From Acidobacteria bacterium UBA823 (GTDB lineage: Bacteria > Acidobacteriota > Vicinamibacteria > Vicinamibacterales > UBA823), in assembly GCA_002296225.1 (NCBI GenBank), contig DBHR01000097.1, positions 1 through 21,928 of the forward strand: a stretch of DNA of 21,928 bases, given 5' to 3'. The number at the start of each line of letters is the position of its first letter. Position 1 is the first letter of the stretch. Shown one piece after another: positions 6,781 to 14,545 of the stretch. Position numbers and translations under genes: made by a program. Under the pieces are notes generated by a model. The model did not search any database and had not been told where the DNA came from. It saw nothing but the letters and a program-made list of their open reading frames with translations.

Positions 6781-9011
6781 AACGACGAGAATTTCTCAAG
6801 AGTTCGGTTGTCGCGGGTACGGCCGGGGTACTGCTCGACGCGTGCGCGCCTCCGGGTTCCGAGCAAATCATCCCACTCTTGATCCCCGAGGAGCAGTTTA
6901 TTCCGGGCGTCGAGGAGTTTCACGCGACAACGTGTTTCGAGTGTTCGGGAGGTTGCGGCCTTCTGGCCCGGAAGATAGACGGTCGCCTCGTTAAGGTTGA
7001 GGGAAATCCCACGCATCCGATCTCGCAGGGCGGGAGTTGCGCGCGCGGCCAGGCGCTGCCGCAGGCGATGTATCACCCAGATCGCCTCAGGTCGCCATTG
7101 GTTCGTGAGGGCGCACGCGGTGACGGACACTGGACCGAGGTCTCTTGGGACGACGCATTGGACCGCTTGGCTGCGGAACTGGCGCCACTGCGGGCCGACG
7201 GAGCTGGACTCGCCTTCCTGACCGGCCAGCTTCGCGGCCATCGAAGGGAACTGGTGCGGCGGTTCGCGGCGGCGTTTGGCGGAGCGCGCCACTGGGTACA
7301 CGAGCCATTCGGCGACGCTACGGTGCGGCGTGCCCACGAACTGGTGGCGGGCATCGATGCGTTCCCCGCTCATGACCTCGAACACGCGAATTACGTTGTA
7401 ACGTTTGGGGCCGCGCTCGTGGAAGCGTCGCGCTCGCCAGTGCGCTTCGGGCGCGGTCTTGGCCATCTGCGTCGCGGTCGGCCTGGGCAGCGGGGAAAGC
7501 TGGTCGCGATCGGTCCGCATCTGTCGGTGACCGCCGCTCACGCGGACGAGTGGCTGCCGGCTCGGCCTGGCACCGATGCGATGCTAGCGCTCAGTCTCGC
7601 GCACGTCCTGATACGCGACGACCGGTACGACCGAGCTTTCGTGGATGAGCGCACGGAAGGTTTCGGGGCGTTCCGCGACCGCGTGCTGGCGGCGTTTGCG
7701 CCCGAGACGGTCGCTGCGACGACCGGCGTGTCCGCTGATCAAATCGAGCGAGTGGCCCGTGAAATGGCGCAGCACGGCCCGACGATTGCCATTGCGGGTG
7801 ATGCCGCTGTCACTGGTCCGAGCGGCTTGGCGACGGCAGTGGCCGTCACGCATCTCAACGCGCTAATGGGTGCGTTTGGTCGCAAAGGTGGCATTTACTT
7901 CGATTTAGTGCCACCGTTCACACCGTATCCGGCGCTCGAGGAGCCGTCCGAGCTCGAAGAGCCGAGGCCGCTGGCCGACGTGCTGGCCGACGCGTCGGTC
8001 GGCGCCCGCGCGCTGTTGGTGGCCGGCACGAATCCATTCTTCACGCTGCCGGCCGCATCGGGGGTCGCCGACCTATTTTCGAATATTCCGTTCGTTGCCA
8101 GCTTTGGATCGTTTGCCGACGAAACGTCTCGGGAGGCCGACCTGATTCTGCCCGAGCCGACTGCGTTCGAGCGGTTCGATGACGACGTTCCGGCGCCGGG
8201 TGTGGGTACATCAATGGCCTCACTTTCGGGACCAGTATTCGTAAGGCCGCTCCACGACACCCGCGCAATGCCAGATGTACTCCTGCAGGTCGGGCAGCGG
8301 CTGGGCGACGACATGGCGGCTGCGCTGCCATGGGAATCTTACGAAACGGCGCTACGGGTTGCGTGGAGCGGGCTGCACGATGCCCAGCGGGGCTCGATCG
8401 TCGAAACCAGCGCGGATCGCTTTTGGCGGAGTGCGCTCGAGTCGGGCGGTTGGTGGGACGATTCCACTGCGGCCGACGTCGAGTTCGTCACTCCGGGGGG
8501 CCGCTACCGCTTCGAGGTGGGCCCGTTGTTGGCGGGGGCTGGAGCAGTGGCCGAGATAACAGCCGAGCGGCCGTTTTTTCTACACGTCTACCCGTCGCTT
8601 GCCTTTGGCGATGGCCGGAGTGCGCACTTGCCGTTCCTCCAAGAGCTCGCCGATCCGATGACCGGCACGCGCTGGGGCTCGGTTGTTGAGGTGAGCGTCG
8701 CGGCAGCCGAGCAATATGGCATCGCCAACGGCGATCCAGTTGCCGTCGGCTCGGCGCAGGGCGAGCTTGTCGCACGGGCGCGAGTCGTGCCGGGACTGCG
8801 ACCCGAGGTTGTGGCTATGGCGGCCGGACAAGGGCATACCGATTATGGACGGTACGCGACCGACCGAGGTGCGAACCCCTTGGCGCTGCTCGCGCCACCC
8901 GATCCGGCCGATGGTTCGGAGCTAGCGCTGGTCGGAACTGCCGTGAGCATTCGTAAGGTGACCGATGTTGTGGCTGTGCTTCGTACCGGATCGAGGTCAA
9001 TCGACGTGTGA
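6777..9011 (+). CDS. Molybdopterin-oxidoreductase-fold protein, ActB N-terminal-part homologue (QrcB/PsrA-like), probably without Mo
   Basis: A 744-residue exported protein of the complex iron-sulfur molybdoenzyme (CISM) superfamily. The N-terminus has a Tat motif (KRREFLKSS) and a possible lipobox (LLDAC, C23). A [4Fe-4S] site follows as C53-x2-C-x3-C with C88. After C88 there is no cysteine at all, and the place where catalytic members carry the Cys, Sec or Ser metal ligand reads HEPFGDATVRRAHELV. That fits ActB and QrcB, which keep the fold but do not bind molybdenum. In most ACIII operons ActB is one polypeptide of about 1000 residues; here its two halves are separate genes, this one and the iron-sulfur gene 15 bases downstream. 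A true PsrA-type reductase is less likely because of the missing ligand. The start is set by the ATGA overlap with the upstream cytochrome gene. Confidence 0.85.
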   Translation: MKRREFLKSSVVAGTAGVLLDACAPPGSEQIIPLLIPEEQFIPGVEEFHATTCFECSGGCGLLARKIDGRLVKVEGNPTHPISQGGSCARGQALPQAMYHPDRLRSPLVREGARGDGHWTEVSWDDALDRLAAELAPLRADGAGLAFLTGQLRGHRRELVRRFAAAFGGARHWVHEPFGDATVRRAHELVAGIDAFPAHDLEHANYVVTFGAALVEASRSPVRFGRGLGHLRRGRPGQRGKLVAIGPHLSVTAAHADEWLPARPGTDAMLALSLAHVLIRDDRYDRAFVDERTEGFGAFRDRVLAAFAPETVAATTGVSADQIERVAREMAQHGPTIAIAGDAAVTGPSGLATAVAVTHLNALMGAFGRKGGIYFDLVPPFTPYPALEEPSELEEPRPLADVLADASVGARALLVAGTNPFFTLPAASGVADLFSNIPFVASFGSFADETSREADLILPEPTAFERFDDDVPAPGVGTSMASLSGPVFVRPLHDTRAMPDVLLQVGQRLGDDMAAALPWESYETALRVAWSGLHDAQRGSIVETSADRFWRSALESGGWWDDSTAADVEFVTPGGRYRFEVGPLLAGAGAVAEITAERPFFLHVYPSLAFGDGRSAHLPFLQELADPMTGTRWGSVVEVSVAAAEQYGIANGDPVAVGSAQGELVARARVVPGLRPEVVAMAAGQGHTDYGRYATDRGANPLALLAPPDPADGSELALVGTAVSIRKVTDVVAVLRTGSRSIDV

Positions 9012-9026
9012 GGAAGGTGCACTGAG

Positions 9027-9743
9027 ATGCCCAAATGGGGAATGGCGATTGACGTTGATCGTTGCAATGGATGCAACGCATGTGTCGTGGCGTGTCGGAC
9101 CGAGAACAACGTGCCGACTGCCGGGCCGGACCAGGCCAAGATCGGCCGGGCTATCGAATGGCTTCGGGTCGAACGCCACATAGAAGGGGAGTTTCCCAAC
9201 GTTCGTGTCCGCTTCGTTCCCGTCATGTGTGTTCACTGCGACGAGGCGCCTTGCGTGAAAGTTTGTCCGGTTTCCGCGACCTACGAGACCCCGGACGGTT
9301 TGAATGCCCAGATCCATCCTCGGTGTATCGGTACACGTGCCTGCGGGCAAGCCTGCCCATACACGGTCCGCTCCTTTAACTGGAGTGAGCCCTCGTGGGA
9401 GGCGCCGCTCGAGCAGACGATCAATCCCGACGTTGCGGTGCGTTGGAAGGGCATCATGGAGAAATGCACGTTTTGCGTGCAACGCATCCGGCGGACGAAC
9501 GACCAAGCGCGCACCGAGGAGCGAGAAATTCGTGACGGTGAAGTGCAGCCGGCGTGCGCGCAGGCATGCCCGGCGCAAGCAATCGTCTTCGGCGATCGGG
9601 AGGATCCAGAAAGCACGGTGTCGAAATTGTCGGAGAGCCCGCGGGTTGACCGTCCGCTCGAGGAGCTCGGCACTGGCCCACGTGTGTTCTACCTACGGGA
9701 AGGAGACTGGGGTGACAGCGGCAGACCGGGATCGAGCGATTGA
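9027..9743 (+). CDS. Four-cluster ferredoxin-type electron-transfer subunit (ActB C-terminal-part/QrcC/PsrB-like)
   Basis: A 238-residue cytoplasm-type ferredoxin domain protein without its own signal; in this family it travels with its Tat-exported partner. Fifteen cysteines form four sets: C13/16/19/23, C68/71/76/80, C100/106/110, and C147/150/177/181. In the third set the usual second cysteine is T103 (RCIGTRACGQACPY), leaving three cysteines, which predicts one [3Fe-4S] and three [4Fe-4S] clusters. That is the set reported for ACIII ActB, where a CIGTRYC motif is typical. It would carry electrons from the NrfD-like quinol site toward the haem subunit. It is preceded by GGAAGG just after the upstream stop. 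Its 3' end overlaps the next gene by 32 bases. Confidence 0.9.
   Translation: MPKWGMAIDVDRCNGCNACVVACRTENNVPTAGPDQAKIGRAIEWLRVERHIEGEFPNVRVRFVPVMCVHCDEAPCVKVCPVSATYETPDGLNAQIHPRCIGTRACGQACPYTVRSFNWSEPSWEAPLEQTINPDVAVRWKGIMEKCTFCVQRIRRTNDQARTEEREIRDGEVQPACAQACPAQAIVFGDREDPESTVSKLSESPRVDRPLEELGTGPRVFYLREGDWGDSGRPGSSD
9697..9705 (+). promoter_or_regulatory. Ribosome binding site fixing the GTG start of the NrfD/ActC gene
   Basis: GGGAAGGAG lies six bases before the GTG at 9712. It sits inside the upstream iron-sulfur gene and decides the start of the next reading frame, which is otherwise open far upstream. Confidence 0.75.
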
Positions 9744-11055
9744 GGAATCGCTGCTACGCCCAGTCTTTGAAACGGGCCGAACCGTCTGGGTGACTGTCGG
9801 CCTCCTTGTTGCGGTCATTGCCTTCGGCGGCTACCAGTGGCTACGTCAATTACAGGACGGCATGGTCATCGCCGGGATGAATCAGCCGGTCTACTGGGGC
9901 CTCTACATCACCAACTACGTCTTCTTCATCGGCATCAGCCATGCCGGTACGCTGATCTCGGCGATCCTGCGTCTTACGCACGCGGAGTGGCGTCGTCCGA
10001 TCACGCGGGCTGCGGAGGCAATTACGGTCTTCGCGTTGCTCATGGGTTCGAGCAATGTGCTCTGGCATCTAGGCCGGCCGGAGCTCATCTACATCCCGCT
10101 GCTGTATCCGCAACCGTTGTCGCCACTTATCTGGGATGTGGTGTGCATCTCGGTGTATCTGTTGGGAAGTATCGCATATCTGTATCTACCGCTTATTCCT
10201 GACCTGGCGCTTCTACGAGACCGGAGTCCGCGTCTCCGCTGGCTTTATCGCCCTTTGGCCCTTGGCTGGCAGGGCACGAGCCGGCAGCGTAAGTTGCTCG
10301 AACGAGCGATCGGCGTGATGGCTGTGGCGATCATTCCGATCGCGGTCTCCGTGCACACCGTCGTGTCGTGGGTGTTTGCCATGAGTCTCGTGCCGATGTG
10401 GCATAGCGCTATCTTTGGCCCCTACTTTGTTGTCGGCGCCATCTTCTCCGGCATTGCCGCGTTACTGATCGCGATGGCGATACTCCGTAAGACGTTCCGT
10501 TTGGAGGCGTTCTTCCGACCGATCCACTTCAACAATCTTGGACTGTTGATGCTGACGATGGCCTGCCTCTGGTTTTATTTCACGTTCGCGGAACACCTGA
10601 CGGTCTGGTACGGCAACAAGCCGGACGAAATAGCGGTGCTCAACGCTAGGCTTTACGGGCCGTTTTCGACCGTGTTCTGGTCGATGATTACATGCTGCTT
10701 CATAGTTCCCCTTGGCATCCTGTCGTTCAAGCGAACTCGGACAGTGGCCGGGACTGTCGTCGCGTCCTGCGCGGTGGTTGTCGGCATGTGGCTTGAGCGT
10801 TATGTCATCGTGATCAGTTCGGCGTCCTATCCGAGATCGGAGGCCATGTGGGACGGAGGGCTGTATACGCCGTCGCTCGTGGAGGTTAGCTTAACGGCGG
10901 CTGAGTTTGCGGCCTTCGCGCTGCTATACATTGTTTTTGCCAAAGTGTTCCCGCTCGTGTCAATCTGGGAGGTCAAGGAGGCCGATGAGCGCGATGTAGA
11001 GGCTGTAACTGACATACTTGAGCTTGAGGCGCGCCGTGGGCCGGCGGAGGCCTGA
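9712..11055 (+). CDS. actC: NrfD/PsrC-family membrane subunit, ActC-like quinol-interacting protein
   Basis: A 447-residue integral membrane protein with about ten hydrophobic spans. Its wording is characteristic of ActC within the NrfD family: FIGISHAGTLISAILRL, WRRPITRAAEAITVFAL, then HLGRPELIYIPLLYP, SVHTVVSWVFAMSLVPMWH, PYFVVGAIFSG, and WLERYVIV. ActC carries the quinone site of alternative complex III and docks on the iron-sulfur subunit. The GTG start at 9712 is chosen because of the strong ribosome site at 9697-9705 and because the protein then begins with a short soluble N-terminus before span one. It overlaps the iron-sulfur gene by 32 bases, indicating tight co-expression. The alternatives QrcD and PsrC share the fold, but the motifs fit ActC better. 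Confidence 0.9.
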   Translation: MTAADRDRAIEESLLRPVFETGRTVWVTVGLLVAVIAFGGYQWLRQLQDGMVIAGMNQPVYWGLYITNYVFFIGISHAGTLISAILRLTHAEWRRPITRAAEAITVFALLMGSSNVLWHLGRPELIYIPLLYPQPLSPLIWDVVCISVYLLGSIAYLYLPLIPDLALLRDRSPRLRWLYRPLALGWQGTSRQRKLLERAIGVMAVAIIPIAVSVHTVVSWVFAMSLVPMWHSAIFGPYFVVGAIFSGIAALLIAMAILRKTFRLEAFFRPIHFNNLGLLMLTMACLWFYFTFAEHLTVWYGNKPDEIAVLNARLYGPFSTVFWSMITCCFIVPLGILSFKRTRTVAGTVVASCAVVVGMWLERYVIVISSASYPRSEAMWDGGLYTPSLVEVSLTAAEFAAFALLYIVFAKVFPLVSIWEVKEADERDVEAVTDILELEARRGPAEA

Positions 11056-11129
11056 TAAGCTGCTGAGTCATGGTCATTGGCCGTGGTGTCCGTGAGTCTG
11101 TCGGGAGGGGTGGGGAGACAACGACGGCA

Positions 11130-11531
11130 ATGTGGAAGTTAATAGTGGTCACGTCGGCGATGTTCATCGGGACGGTGGTGTTTGGCGCGGTGGTGGTCCA
11201 GGACGGCTGGGACGTTCCGGAGGAGGCGAAAGCCGTTGAGAATCCTGTTCCGGCTGATGACAAAATCATCGCAGAAGGAGAGACGCTCTATCAGCGCAAC
11301 TGCCGGATGTGCCACGGCGAGGCTGGCAAGGGAGACGGGCCGGCGACCGCCAGGATCAAACCGGCCCCACCTGACATCACCACGGCCGAGGCTCAGGATC
11401 GCATGACCGATGGCGAACTGTTCTATAAGATTACGGTCGGCAAACGGCCAATGCGCGAGTTTGAAAGTAAGCTGAGCGAAGAGGAGCGCTGGAACGTCGT
11501 GCACTTCCTGCGTACCCTGCGGGCCAGGTAG
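11130..11531 (+). CDS. Membrane-anchored monohaem cytochrome c, ActE-like
   Basis: A 133-residue class I cytochrome c. An N-terminal uncleaved anchor or signal (WKLIVVTSAMFIGTVVFGAVVV) precedes CRMCH, the single haem site, followed by GKGDGPATARIKPAPPDIT and, further on, GKRPMREF, which supplies the likely axial methionine. It ends with WNVVHFLRTLR, the usual C-terminal helix. ActE of alternative complex III is a monohaem cytochrome c in the same position, so this is the probable exit point for electrons. The ATG at 11130 starts directly before the membrane segment; an in-frame ATG at 11070 would add 20 charged residues and is less likely. It lies 74 bases after the ActC-like gene and ends the operon. 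Confidence 0.83.
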   Translation: MWKLIVVTSAMFIGTVVFGAVVVQDGWDVPEEAKAVENPVPADDKIIAEGETLYQRNCRMCHGEAGKGDGPATARIKPAPPDITTAEAQDRMTDGELFYKITVGKRPMREFESKLSEEERWNVVHFLRTLRAR

Positions 11532-11556
11532 GCTATCCGGGCTCGGTGTTTGTGGT

Positions 11557-11584
11557 CTAGGCGGGGCCAGCGGGTCACGCCTAG
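11557..11584. terminator. Possible terminator hairpin between the convergent cytochrome c and yqeY genes
   Basis: CTAGGCG (11557-11563) pairs with CGCCTAG (11578-11584) around a 14-base loop, 26 bases after the cytochrome c stop. There is no T-run directly after it; six T residues occur only at 11625-11630. The rest of the 258-base convergent spacer (11532-11789) shows no gene. The hairpin is real by base pairing, but its role as terminator is a guess. Confidence 0.3.
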
Positions 11585-11789
11585 GTTGTGTACCCTCGGC
11601 CGGTCTGAGCGGTGTAATTCCCCCTTTTTTGGCGTTTACAGCTGACGGCGTCTGATGGCGGTTGCCCGCATCGACTAGAACGGCGATGCTTCGGGTCCGG
11701 CAGAAGTGCAGTCGCGCGATCGCCTGGTCATCACCGCATCACAAACTTAGGTTTCACGCTAACCAGTGGCGTGCTGGCTGCTCACCGGA

Positions 11790-12245
11790 TCAGCGCTCGC
11801 GGCTCAGTTTTCGTTTCACGAGCGCACTGACGGCCGAGCCATCGACAGACTGCCCACCGACCTGCGTCATCACCTGCTTCATCACCCGTCCTATGTCTCT
11901 GGGGGTATTCGCGTTGGTCTCAGCGATCGCAGCGTTGACGATCCGTTCGACCTCAGCCTCGTCCACTGGTGGTGGGAGAAAGGTTTCGAGAAGTGCTAGC
12001 TCGGCCTTCTCCTGGGCGACCAGGTCGGTTCGCCCTGCGCGCTCGAACTGAGAGATCGAATCACGCCGCTGTTTGGCCAGTGACGCGGCAACCTTCAGAG
12101 CATCGTCCTCCGTGGGTTCCCGCCCGAGTTCGACGCGACGATTGACTAAGGCAGCCTTTAACATGCGCAACGGACCCAGGGCCGCCTGATCCCGAGTGCG
12201 CATGGCACTCGTTATCGCTTCGTTGACACGAGTTAGGAGATCCAT
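11790..12245 (-). CDS. yqeY: GatB/YqeY domain protein
   Basis: A 151-residue protein of the normal YqeY size. It shows the family pattern in order: an N-terminal helix MDLLTRVNEAITSAMRTRD, the LRMLKAALVNRRVELGREP segment, KQRRDSISQFERAGRTDLV, ELALLETFLPPPVDEAEVE, and a C-terminal helix with DIGRVMKQVM. The C-terminal part resembles the tail domain of GatB, the amidotransferase subunit that binds tRNA, but the role of stand-alone YqeY is not settled. I chose the ATG at 12245 because the family begins at MDLLxRVNE; a longer frame from 12299 overlaps the upstream gene. It is the last gene of the minus-strand unit, 25 bases after the SDR gene. Confidence 0.9.
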   Translation of the reverse strand: MDLLTRVNEAITSAMRTRDQAALGPLRMLKAALVNRRVELGREPTEDDALKVAASLAKQRRDSISQFERAGRTDLVAQEKAELALLETFLPPPVDEAEVERIVNAAIAETNANTPRDIGRVMKQVMTQVGGQSVDGSAVSALVKRKLSRER

Positions 12246-12270
12246 CGTGGCAATATCCCGTGTTCTTGGG

Positions 12271-13239
12271 TCACTGTTTCTGTTTCTGAAAATGGTCAAT
12301 CACGCGGGTCAGAATCTCAGCAAGTTGGACCTTTGGCTCGTATCCGGTGAGTTCACGGATCTTAGAAATGTCGGGTACGCGCCTCGGCATGTCTTCGAAT
12401 TCGGCTCCGTACGCTTGACCGTAGGGAATTGTCACGATCTCCGAAGCGCTGTCCGTCATCGCCTTGACTTTCTTGGCCAGCCCGATGATGGAGATCTCTT
12501 CTCCGTTGCCGATGTTGAACACCTCGCCGATAGCCTTCGGTTCGTTGACGAGTTGCATCAGCGCGTCTACGACGTCACCGACATACGTGAAGCTTCGCGA
12601 CTGCGATCCGTCGCCGTACACCGTGATCGGCTCCCCGGCCAACGCTTGGTTGACGAAGGTCGGCACTACCATTCCGTACTGACCTGTTTGGCGGGGTCCC
12701 ACGGTGTTGAAGAAGCGAACGACGATGACCGGAAGCTGCTTCTCCTTCCAGTACGCCAGCGCCAAGAATTCGTCGATCGCCTTGCTGCACGCGTAAGCCC
12801 AGCGGGGTTTCCACGTGACACCGAGCCTGAGGTCGGCGTCCTCCCTGAACGGGATCTCAGTCGATTTGCCGTAGACCTCTGATGTCGAGGCCACGATGAC
12901 AAGTTTCTTGTTTTTGTTAGCGTGTTTTAGAACAATTTCCGTGCCGTGCACATTGGTTTCGATGGTGTGGACCGGCGCTTCGACGATCAGCTTGACGCCA
13001 ACCGCAGCCGCCAAATGGAACACGACGTCACAGCGATCGATCTGTTCGGCCAAGAGCGGCTCGTTCATGACCGAGCTGATTACATACTGAAATCCGCGCC
13101 GATTCTTCAGGTGCTTGATGTTGTCGAAGCACCCCGTGGAGAGATTGTCGATTACTTCCACGGTGTGGCCGGCGTCGAGTAGCGCTTCGGCGAGATGGGA
13201 CCCAATAAATCCGGCACCGCCGGTTATCAGCGCGCGCAT
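12271..13239 (-). CDS. NAD-dependent extended SDR sugar-nucleotide epimerase/dehydratase
   Basis: A 322-residue member of the extended short-chain dehydrogenase family. It starts with the NAD-binding ITGGAGFIGSHLAEALL, followed by NLSTGCFDNI, DVVFHLAAAVGV, the serine strand VIVASTSEVYG and the catalytic Y-x3-K in WAYACSKAIDEF. VVRFFNTVGPRQ, GSQSRSFTYVGDVVDAL and GEVFNIGNGEEISI complete the sugar-nucleotide-binding side. These features group it with UDP-glucuronate decarboxylase, UDP-glucose 4-epimerase and GDP-mannose dehydratase type enzymes; the exact substrate cannot be told by eye. ATG at 13239 gives the usual start MRALITGGAG. An in-frame GTG at 13260 overlaps the upstream YchF stop as GTGA and could be the true coupled start; neither has a clear ribosome site. 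Confidence 0.88.
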   Translation of the reverse strand: MRALITGGAGFIGSHLAEALLDAGHTVEVIDNLSTGCFDNIKHLKNRRGFQYVISSVMNEPLLAEQIDRCDVVFHLAAAVGVKLIVEAPVHTIETNVHGTEIVLKHANKNKKLVIVASTSEVYGKSTEIPFREDADLRLGVTWKPRWAYACSKAIDEFLALAYWKEKQLPVIVVRFFNTVGPRQTGQYGMVVPTFVNQALAGEPITVYGDGSQSRSFTYVGDVVDALMQLVNEPKAIGEVFNIGNGEEISIIGLAKKVKAMTDSASEIVTIPYGQAYGAEFEDMPRRVPDISKIRELTGYEPKVQLAEILTRVIDHFQKQKQ

Positions 13240-13256
13240 AGCGGAATGAAATGCTA

Positions 13257-14330
13257 TCACGTCGCGAAACGGAACGTGATGACATCACCGTCACGCACGA
13301 TGTAGTTCTTGCCCTCGAGGCGAACGAGCCCGCGCTCCCGGCACGCAGCGATTGAGCCGTGCTCCACGAGGCTGTTGTAGGGCACGACCTCGGCGCGAAT
13401 GAATCCGCGCGCGATGTCCGAGTGAATTTCCGCGGCGGCATCCTGAGCCACAGTGCTTTGTGACACCGTCCAAGCTCGGCATTCTCGCTCGCCGACGGTG
13501 AAAAAGGAGATATAGCCTAGGAGTTCGTAGCTAGCCCGGATGACCCGATTCAGGCCGGATTCCATGAGTCCGAGATCCGCCGAAAACACCTCAGCAGCTT
13601 CTTCATCGAGCTGGCTAATCTCGAGCTCGATCTTGGCGCATACCGCCACTGCGTTAGCGCCGGCCTCGCTCAGGAACGCCTCGAAGTCAAGAGCCGACCG
13701 CTCCAGTCCGTGCGGCAGATCGGATTCGTCGAGATTGTTGACGACGAGCAACGGCTTGGCTGACAGGAACTGGAATCCTCGGAGACGTTTCGCGGCCTCC
13801 GGGTCACGCGTCATTCGCCGTAACGGCGTGCCTGCCTCCAGTGCTGCCTGACACTCCATCAGCACCGCCTGTTCGGTCTTGAGGTCGTCACTCTTGCGCT
13901 TCTTGAGGTCCTGTCCCAGCCGTTCGAGTCGACGCTCGGCCACCCCGAGGTCGGCCAGAATCAGCTCTTCTTCCATGGTGCGTACGTCTCGTATTGGGTC
14001 AACGCTGCCGGAGGTGTGAGGCACCCGCTCGTCGCGGAATGAGCGCACGACGTGGAGGAGCGCGTCCGCCTCCCTGAACGCCGCAATATCGAGAAGCGAG
14101 CGGGCAGCGGCATGACCAGCCATTTCGGCTAGTTCCACAGTCGCTGGGACGCGGTGCTTCGGCCGGAAGAGTTCGACGAGGCGATCCAGTCTGGGTTCGG
14201 GCACTCGGGCGACGCCGACGTGGGCCGCAGCGCGCTTAACGCCGTTGCGGGCTCCCGCCGTGCTCGTCATCAGACGGAAGAGTGTCGTTTTTCCGACGCT
14301 GGGAAACCCGATGAGGGCCGCGCGCAACAT
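13257..14330 (-). CDS. ychF: Divergent YchF/Obg-like GTPase (DUF933/TGS C-terminus)
   Basis: A 357-residue protein close to the normal YchF length of about 363. The P-loop is GFPSVGKTTLF instead of the usual GLPNVGKSTLF. A coiled-coil part (LGVAERRLERLGQDLKKRK) follows, then NNLDES at the nucleotide-specificity site, and a typical C-terminal TGS-like domain with ISFFTVGERECRAWTV, DIARGFIRAEVVPY and YIVRDGDVITFRF. The G3 region reads VELAEMAGHAAARSLLDIA and lacks the canonical VDIAGLVKGASKGEGLGN wording. This marks it as a diverged relative that may have changed nucleotide chemistry. YchF proteins bind ATP or GTP and associate with ribosomes. Start ATG 14330 is used. The gene is first in a minus-strand unit with the SDR gene, which it overlaps or nearly touches. 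Confidence 0.82.
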   Translation of the reverse strand: MLRAALIGFPSVGKTTLFRLMTSTAGARNGVKRAAAHVGVARVPEPRLDRLVELFRPKHRVPATVELAEMAGHAAARSLLDIAAFREADALLHVVRSFRDERVPHTSGSVDPIRDVRTMEEELILADLGVAERRLERLGQDLKKRKSDDLKTEQAVLMECQAALEAGTPLRRMTRDPEAAKRLRGFQFLSAKPLLVVNNLDESDLPHGLERSALDFEAFLSEAGANAVAVCAKIELEISQLDEEAAEVFSADLGLMESGLNRVIRASYELLGYISFFTVGERECRAWTVSQSTVAQDAAAEIHSDIARGFIRAEVVPYNSLVEHGSIAACRERGLVRLEGKNYIVRDGDVITFRFAT

Positions 14331-14510
14331 CAAAAGTCAGCTGAAAGGTCACGTCTCACGTGCGTTGCCGACGCGAACACGGGAGTCTAGCCAGGCCCGG
14401 CGGGCGCGGCGATGGTAACACTAAGCACACGCATTGCCAGCGTTTTCAGCCCACCAGTCTACTTAGGCGAATTTTAAGCGTAAGTCACTGATTCGCAACA
14501 TTATTAGGCG

Positions 14511-14540
14511 TTGACAGGATCTAGGGCCTTTTCATACGAT
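14511..14540 (+). promoter_or_regulatory. Promoter of the mraZ-dcw operon
   Basis: A perfect -35 box TTGACA (14511-14516) is followed after 18 bases by TACGAT (14535-14540), a four-of-six match to the -10 consensus. The expected transcription start is around 14547, about 30 bases before the mraZ start and at the left edge of the TGG repeat array. It is the strongest promoter-like signal in the window. Confidence 0.7.
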
Positions 14541-14545
14541 TGCGG

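Noticed and set aside
6777..11055. Polysulfide or thiosulfate reductase (PsrABC/PhsABC) assignment for the Mo-fold, FeS and NrfD genes
   Set aside because: The Mo-fold protein lacks a candidate Cys ligand, the FeS protein has the CIGTRAC [3Fe-4S] pattern, the NrfD protein has ActC wording, and cytochrome c genes flank the set. All point to the ACIII/Qrc side of the family.
11625..11630. T6 run after the cytochrome c gene as an intrinsic terminator
   Set aside because: No convincing GC-rich stem lies directly before the T-run. The nearest hairpin (11557-11584) is about 40 bases away.
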